A DNA stretch of 64,000 nucleotides, from NCBI GenBank assembly GCA_024516035.1, contig CM044955.1, positions 12,778,009-12,842,008 of the forward strand. The letters are read 5' to 3'. A program made the position numbers and the translations under genes. This document shows, piece after piece, positions 51,099-60,000 of this stretch. Numbering within the stretch: the first letter of the stretch is position 1; every line of letters begins with the position of its first letter. The stretch is from Bactericera cockerelli (taxonomy: Eukaryota; Arthropoda; Insecta; Hemiptera; Triozidae). The notes below the pieces were generated by a model. The model saw only the letters and a list, made by a program, of their open reading frames with translations. It did no database searches and was not told the DNA's origin.

Positions 51099-54000
51099 AC
51101 CTGTCGGCTCCTGGTTCTCGCGAGTATCTCCGTGAGGAAATTCTTGAGCGAGTCCAGGCCTCGCAGGAAGCCGGCGTCCGGGCCGTGGTGCACCGCGCTG
51201 CTGCTGCTGCTGGCCGCCGCCTGCTTCTTGTTGGCGAGCGTCGTGTGCGCGAAGTCGATAATGCGCAGGTCCACCTTGGGCTCGGGGAAGGAAAGCAGTG
51301 GCGGGGAGGAGGCGACGCTCAGGTTCTTGAACTTGCGCTTGGGCACGGAGGCGGAGGAGGGGGAGGAGGGGGAGGAGGAGAAAGAGGAGGAGGAGCTTGC
51401 CTCTTTGGCCACCAGGGTGGAGATGGAGTTCTCCTTGGAGTTGAGAGTTCGCGCGCGTTTGTTGACACCCTGTGTAACAGAGGGAGAAGAGAGAAATAGT
51501 AAATATCATCGTCCCAAACACGAAGTGGCGTATCTTCAAAATACAAACTTTAGTAGCGTAAATCGAGATACGTCAGCTCGTTCTTTGAAAGAAATATTCG
51601 AAACAATGTACGCCGAAATTAAATATACTCATAAAATTGGAACGCTTTGAGATAGAGAAACGCCACTTCGTGAGGTGATAAAAAACCATGATTAGAACTA
51701 GATACGCCAAAAATCTCAAATGTCCATTTTTTGAGATACGCCACTTCGTGTTTGGGACGACGATATATTCACTACATCACTGTGATGCTTGTACCGTGAG
51801 ACACAGTACTGACAAACTTTAACATTTTCAAACATTTTTTCTTTTTCTTTTTTGTTTCTTGGGATGATTCAAGGTTTGTATAGATGGTTGTGGATGATTC
51901 GACTTGAACCTCGAATGGCTACAATTGTGATGTCTTTCACCATCGATTTGGGAAGGTTGAAATTCTTTCTAAAACTTTCCAATTAGAGGGGAAGATCTAT
52001 TTGATACTTTTCAGTTAGAGGGGAAGATCTATTTGATACTTTTCAGTTAGAGGGGAAGATCTATTTGATACTTTTCAGTTAGAGGGGAAGATCTTTATTT
52101 GAGAATTTAACTTTTCAGTTAGAAGGAAGATCTATTTGATACTTTTCAGTTAGAGAGGAAGATCTATTTGATACTTTTCAGTTAGAGGGGAAGATCTATT
52201 TGATACTTTTCAGTTAGAGGGAAGATCTATTTGATACTTTTCAGTTAGAGGAAACTATTTGATACTTTAGTTAGAGAGAAGATCTATTTGATACTTTTCA
52301 GTTAGAGGGGAAGATCTATTTGATACTTTTCAGTTAGAGGGAAGATCTATTTGATACTTTTCAGTTAGAGGGAAGATCTATTTGATACTTTTCAGTTAGA
52401 GGGGAAGATCTATTTGATACTTTTCAGTTAGAGGGAAGATCTATTTGATACTTTTCAGTTAGAGGGAAGATCTATTTGATACTTTTCAGTTAGAGGGGAA
52501 GATCTATTTGATACTTTTCAGTTAGAGAGGAAGATCTATTTGATACTTTTCAGTTAGAGGGGAAGATCTATTTGATACTTTTCAGTTAGAGGGGAAGATC
52601 TATTTGATACTTTTCAGTTAGAGGGAAGATCTATTTGATACTTTTCAGTTAGAGGGGAAGATGATCTATTTAGAGTAAGATTATTTGAGTTGGTGTGAAA
52701 ATTGGGGCTTCTCTTGCAGGACTCTTGGACTTGTAAAGTGATACTCTAATTAGATCAACTCATCTTTTTCTGCTTCTTTTACTTTGCCTTTTTCCCAAAC
52801 CTACTTGGGGTCGGCATTTCAACTCATATTGTCAACTAGAATTAGAAAAACTCACATTGTCAATAAATGGAGCGTGGAAGCAGTTAGGAGGAGTAGGAGC
52901 TGAATCCTAACTAATATCACTCAAGTATTTACAAATAATTGTAATTGTAAGACCCACATGCTCATAATTTACTGATGGACAAAAAATGTAGAAAACGAGC
53001 AAGTGTTTTCTATTTTTTTCTGTTCTATAATTTATCTACTCTATTCTATTTTCAAGACATTTATTACAATCTACTTTATTAGAGAGTTTACAAAAGTACG
53101 ATTTCTTTGTGGTGAAGCACAGGGGGCCTCTTCACAAATTTTCTGAGCAGGCCTTTTATGTCTGTCCCGGTAGCTCAGTGGTAAAGGCACTCTGTGAATC
53201 CAGAGATTCCAGTGGTCGTGGGTTCGAAACCCAGCCGGGACAGGACATGTTATCCTCCCATTTGGGATTTTTACCACATAATAATATGTCTTGGGCTTAC
53301 TGCTGGAATAATGGGACTTAAATAGTCTTAATCGGGCAGTATAAATAAGGCGATATTATTATTATTATTTTATTTCACCACAAAGGTAACATAATTTATT
53401 TTGTTGTGGATCTACTCAATTGTCCTCACCTTGTCCGCACTCGTGTCCTCGTCCTCCTCCTCCTCATCTTCCTCGTCCGTGGTCTCGGGCACGTGGTAGT
53501 GGCGGGGGGGCGGGTGCCTCCCTGAGGCGAGCAGCTCGAACGTGCTCATGGAGGAGGAGGAGATGTCGTCGGCGAGGGAGGGGTAGGAGGGGGGCGAGGA
53601 GGGGAGCTGGCCCCCCCTCTCCTCCGGGTCGTCACTGCCCCTGTACTCGTTGTTGTTGTTGTGGGGGGCGTCCTCCGCACTGGAGGGAGAATGTCAAATG
53701 ATCATTCAATATCAATGAAGAAAACTTTTTTTTTTTGGTTTTTAACGTCGCTTTCAACTGCATGGTCATATCACGACGGGGGTTTACCCTCCATTCGCAG
53801 GAAACTCACAAACCTGCTACCCACATTAACCTCACCCAGCCTGGGTTGGGCCGGAATGCCAGCATCACGAAGTCTTCACCTCGCTGGACGTTGCGTAACT
53901 TCGGTGATCCAACGAGAACCGGTGCATTCAACGCGCCATCGACGCTGGCGAAGAAAACTTTTCTCTTGCAGACAAGTGATCCGGATTCATATGCCGACAT

Positions 54001-57000
54001 GGTAGAACATTTTCTACTTTATAAATTTCGTATGTCTACAGTTCTACACATATCTTTTTTTTTAAAGAGATATTTTTCAAAGCCTTTTTTGTTTCGTAGC
54101 CATGAAACAGGAGAGCTACTGTAGACGTTTGTGGTCTGTGTTGTAGCCTGCCCATCCCGTAGTATGCCTTCCCTCTGATGGGCGAGAAGTGACACAATAC
54201 TTCCCTTCACAATACTTAGGTGCTGGGTCAACACGAGCGCATCGGAAGGTATCCCTTACAATCAAACTGTAACCAAATTAAGAATACAAATTTTCGTCGG
54301 CACGAGGGATCGAACCCGGGATCTTTCGCATGGCAAGCGAGTGCTTAACCACTGAGCAAATCGCATATTAATGAAGACATCTTTTCTCTTGCCGACAAGT
54401 GATCCCGGATTCATATGCCGACATGGTAGAACATTTTCTACTCTATAAATTTCGTATGTCTACGCTTATCTCGTGAGTAAGCATGAGTAGTTACTTGTAT
54501 GAGTAACGACCAGTGGAGGCATTACCAGTGTTTAAATATAATAATGTAGAGGAGGCTCTCTCTATCCATGCTATTTTAATTTATTTGTTTATTTACACTT
54601 TATTTTTTTATAAAATACAAACAACAATAAATTATTAACAAAGATAAAGAAAAAATTAACAATAATTACAAAATAAAATATAGAAAAAAATATTTAAATT
54701 TAAATGTACAATGTATTGTAATCCGGGGCGAAGTTAAAATGCCTAAGACATTCTCTGCCACTTAACCCCGGATTCTACTCACGCAAATAGTTTGCCTCTT
54801 TACAATTATTGTAAAGAGGCTCGTTAGGCTCGGTGAAACAATGTTGGCAGGAAAGCAGACGAGTGGTGGAGCGGTGACTTACTTGGTGAGGAAAGCAGAT
54901 GAGTGGTGGAGCGGTTACTTACTTGGTGAGGAAAGCAGACGAGTGGTGGAGCGGTGACTTACTTGGTGAGGAAAGCAGACGAGTGGTGGAGCGGTGACTT
55001 ACTTGGTGAGGAAAGCAGACGAGTGGTGGAGCGCTTACTTACTTGGTGAGGAAAGCAGATGAGTGGTGGAGCGGTTACTTACTTGGTGAGGAAACCAGAT
55101 GAGTGGTGGAGCGGTTACTTACTTGGTGAGGAAAGCAGATGAGTGGTGGAGCGGCTACTTACTTGGTGAGGAAAGCAGATGAGTGGTGGAGCGGTTACTT
55201 ACTTGGTGAGGAAAGCAGATGAGTGGTGGAGCGGTTACTTACTTGGTGAGGAAAGCAGATGAGTGGTGGAGCGGTTACTTACTTGGTGAGGAAAGCAGAT
55301 GAGTGGTGGAGCGGTTACTTACTTGGTGAGGAAAGCAGATGAGTGGTGGAGCGGTTACTTACTTGGTGAGGAAAGCAGATGAGTGGTGGAGCGGTTACTT
55401 ACTTGGTGAGGAAAGCAGATGAGTGGTGGAGCGGTTACTTACTTGGTGAGGAAAGCAGACGAGTGGTGGAGCGGTGACTTACTTGGTGAGGAAAGCAGAC
55501 GAGTGGAGGAGCGGTTACTTACTTGGTGAGCGCTGTGGCGTCCATCGTCTCCTCGGAGATGGGACAGAAGGACTTGTCGGGCCCCTCCCCCTCCATGGCG
55601 GAGGGCTCAGACTCCCTGGGGGCGGCGGCTGCTGGCTTCGAGTCTATTGGAAACGTGCCCTCGTATACTATGAGCAGGGAACTGGGGGCCAGAAGAGAGA
55701 TTATTATTATAGTAAGCTTTTTTTAGGTAGAACAAAAATATATACATAAAGTAAAATAGTTAAAGTTATCATATTTGTGTTATTCACTTTCGTGATATCA
55801 CAACTACTCAAACTCGCTTTTACTAAATCTACGCTGAAACCGGGACTTGAACCACCGACCTCCAGGTTACAAGTCCGCTGCCTTATCGATCAAGCCACTG
55901 AGGTCGGTCATATAGTAAAATAGAATGAAATTATAAAGAAAAACAATAAGATTAAGCAAAGATACAGGAAAAAAAAAGAGAATGAAGTTAATGTCCTACC
56001 TAAAGGGCGGGTTTATTGCCTGTGGTTGAGTATAACTGGGAGGTTCAACACATGATAAGATAGAAAAAGTAAAGTAGAGCTTTATTTACTCGGACGGTCG
56101 GCTAAAAACAAGCTAAAGTACCTACTAAAAAAAGGTATGTCTGAATACAAATAGAACCAAAAAATAAAATGACCCACCTAGATTTCAGAGATGACGACGC
56201 TCCTAAATAACCTTGTTTATTTTTCTTATCTTTTAGTTAGTGGACTTGATTTTTACACAAGGCACGAGGAATCTTCAGCCCAATTTCAAAGTTAGTATTT
56301 TTCCCACTGAAGATTATTCATCTCTTATTATCATCGCTAAGGAAGTACGTTCAATTTCAGTGAGTATAATAATAATATCGCCTTATTTATACTGCCCGAT
56401 AAGTACTATTTATTTTAAGAAGTCTTAGTAAGTTTATTTATCGAATGACTACTGTAGAATGACTACTGTAGAATGACTACTGGCTCATCAATCTCAACAT
56501 TACATCAAAGCGGCCACCACAGAATGGCCAATACCAACATCCCCTCTTCTTTGTTCTTTCACACAACATCCCTCTTCTTAATGCATGACAAAGTCTCCAT
56601 ACCGGCTAGGTTGTTGTTTCTTTCTTGTTGATCTTCTTATCTCTGGTTCATCCTTTTCTTGAATATCACTTCTTGATTCTTCTTCGGTTTCATTGCTCTC
56701 AGTTATACATATGTTTGGTTTGATGAATTTTTCATTTCTTCTGTATACCGCTCCATCTTCATCTTCTACTTGATAGGAACGTTTTCCCTCACAACTAATA
56801 ACTTTTCCTCTTTCCCATTTTTCATCTTCAATTTTCTTCTTGTACCAAACCTGTTCACCTTCTTGTAGATTTCTTCTCTTCACACAGCTTCTATTGTATA
56901 CCTTTGCTATTCTGTTTCTATTTTCATTGATTTTTTCTTCACATTCTTTAGAGTTAATCATTTCTTGATATTTATTCCAGTTTGGGATCTGACATCTTAG

Positions 57001-60000
57001 CCATCGACACATCATTCTTTTGGCAGGGCTCATATTTGTTTTATTTGGAGTATTCCTAAATACGAGCAACATCTTATAAAAATCTTCATTTTCTTCTATA
57101 CTTTTTTTTATCATCTTTTTTATTATTTTTACAGATGCTTCTGCTTTACCATTACTTTGAGGGTAGTATGGACTTGATGTTATATGTTCAAATTCCCATT
57201 CTTTACTGAACATTTTAAATTCACTTCCAGTAAAATTTGTTGCATTATCTATTATTACTTTTTCTGGTATTCCATATCTGCTAAAATTTCTTTTGCACAT
57301 AAGAACTGTTGTTTTTGGAGTTAGATCATGAATTTCATCGATTTCAAAAAAATCTGAGTAATGATCGACTGTCACCAAAAATTTTCTTTGTTTTCCTTTG
57401 ATATTTATTTCAAATACATCCATACTTATTTTTTCAAATGGATATTTTGCTACATCATGAGACATCATTTCTAGTCGTTTCTGATTTTCGCCAAATTTAG
57501 CACATGTTTCACATCCTTTCACAGTATCTTCAATTTCTGATAACATATTCGGCCAAAATACTGCTTCTTTTGCCAATTTCTTTGTTGCTTCAATACCAAG
57601 ATGACCACTGTGTATTTTCTTCAAAAATTCTTGTCGTAGTGATATGGGAATTAAAATTTGATTATTTTTTAACACGACTCCATTTTCTATGACTAAATCC
57701 ATTCGAAAATTCCAGTAGCATTTTAAGTCTTCACTGACTTGATTCTTGTTTTCGGGCCATCCTCTGAGGATTTGTTCTTTGAGTTTCTTTAACTGACCAT
57801 CTTTCATAGTTTCTGCAATTATTTTTTCAATTGATTGATCACTTATTTTAACACTTCTGTCATCAGTATAGTATATACCAGTGTTCAATTCATCCAATAC
57901 ATGTACTTGATCAAACATAACAGTATTAATTTCATATATGTCAATTTGTTTTTCTTGGTTGCTCATGCTCTCCGGTGCACGTGACAACGTATCTGCCAAG
58001 TACATTGTTTTTCCACTTTTATATTTAACAATAATATTGTATCGCTGTAATGAAAGGATCATGTTTTGTAGTCTCTTTGGAGATTTCAATAATGGCTTCT
58101 TAAAAATGCTCACTAAAGGACTGTGATCGGTTTCAATTGTTACATTAGATCTTCCACAGATATACTGATCAAAACGATTACAGGCAAATACGATGGCTAG
58201 CATCTCTTTTTCTATTTGTGCATAGTTTCTTTGAGTTTCTGTGAGAGTTTTTGATGCATAGGCCACAGGAACATTGTCTTGAATTAAAGCACATCCCATT
58301 GCAAATGATGATGAATCGGTCTGAATGGTAACTGGTTTTATAGGGTCATAATATTTTAACAATGTTGCATTAGCAATATTCTTTTTAATATTTTTGAAAC
58401 ATTCTTCTTGTTCATTTTTCCATACAAACATTTCATCTTGATGTGTTATTTTTCTCAAGGTTTCACTGATATCTGATAGATTCTTAATGTATCTCGATAG
58501 GTATGTCACCATTCCTAGAAATCGGAATAAATCTTCTTTGCATGTTGGTTTGGGCATATTCAGTATGGCGGATACTTTTGATTCATCTGGTTTCACTCCA
58601 TTTTCAGTTAGTATGTGACCGTAAAATTTTATTTCATTTTTACATAGTTTTGTTTTTTCTTTATTTAATTTGACATTTGCTTTGTCTAATTTTACGAACA
58701 AATTTTCCAAATTTTTATCATGATCTTTTTGTGCTTCTTGATGTGTATTACCATATCCAACAATAAGTATATCATCTGCTAATACATGAATACCTCGCAA
58801 TCCATTAGTTATCTCCAACATCTTCTTTTGAAATATTTCCATTGCAGTTGATATTCCGAATGGTAGTCGAAGATATCTATATTTGGCAAATGGAGTCCAA
58901 AAAGCTGTCATTTTGCTGCTTTTTTCAGATAATTGTATCATCCAAAATCCTTTTTTAGCATCCATTGTTGAAAATACTTTTGCATTGTTCAGCTCTGGAA
59001 GAATTTCATCAAGTGTAGGTAACTGTTGCTTTGTATCTTTCAATGCTGTGTTCAAATTACTAGGATCCAGACAAATTCTCAATTTTCCATTTTTCTTTAC
59101 CATTGTGAGGTTACTTATCCAGTCTGTATAACCTTCTTCCTCAATTATTATTCCTTGTTGAACCATATCATCTAGTTCTTTTCTCAATTCATCTTTTAGT
59201 GCTACTGGTATTCTTCTAGGAGCTTGCCTCACAGGGACCACTTCATTAGTCAATTCCAAATCGACTTCTCCTTTTATCTTCCCCAAACCTTCAAAGACAT
59301 GACTGTATTTCTTCATAATATTTGCTGTGGACATAGGAATATTACTATCAAGTGGTTTTGATTCTTGTTCTTTTACTTTATTACAGTAACTAATGAGTTT
59401 TAATTCATCACAAGCTTGAGCAGATAACAGAGGACAGTGTTCATATTCAACAACTATGAAATCGAGGCAAAATATTTTATTTAGTCTGCGTATTTTCAGG
59501 GCATAAATACCTCTAGGTTTTATCTGGGTACCTCCAAAAGCTCTCAATATTGTGTAACAAGGTTTTAATAACACTTTGGTTTTGTTTATAATTTTTAACA
59601 GATTCTTTTCACCGATTATGTTACAGGAGGCTCCAGTGTCAAGCTGACATTTGACATCACATACCTGACTTTGATCATTGATCACTTGCAGTGTTGTAAA
59701 AACACCATTCTTGCTTGTGTTTTCAATTTTCAGAATTTCATCTTGGTCACTTTCTTTGCCATTTTCATAATATTCAATTTGTTTTACACTGAGTTTCTTT
59801 CTACATACACTCGCAAAGTGTCCAGTTTTGTGACAGTAATTACATTCTTTTTCTTTAGCAGGACACATCTTCAAGTCTGAATGCCAATTATTTCCACAAA
59901 AATTGCACTTTTTATTTTCTTGTTTGACATACTTTTTATTATTCTTTGTGTAAACTTTGTTGATGTTATTTGTCACATCTTGCATGCAGCTGATTTGTTG

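Noticed and set aside
51090..51650. Open frames on the plus strand and in other minus frames over this stretch
   Set aside because: They overlap the last IP6K exon, whose frame has the conserved IDFAH and GPDAGFL motifs; the others are low-complexity shadows.
53162..53242. A functional tRNA gene (matched acceptor arms, boxes A and B)
   Set aside because: The same head recurs at several sites with a shared non-tRNA body and ATT tail, some copies flanked by target duplications, so it is a SINE head. The anticodon arm also does not fold well.
53420..53701. Arg/Pro-rich plus-strand frame of 93 codons
   Set aside because: It is antisense to the IP6K linker exon 53430-53679; GC richness keeps it open.
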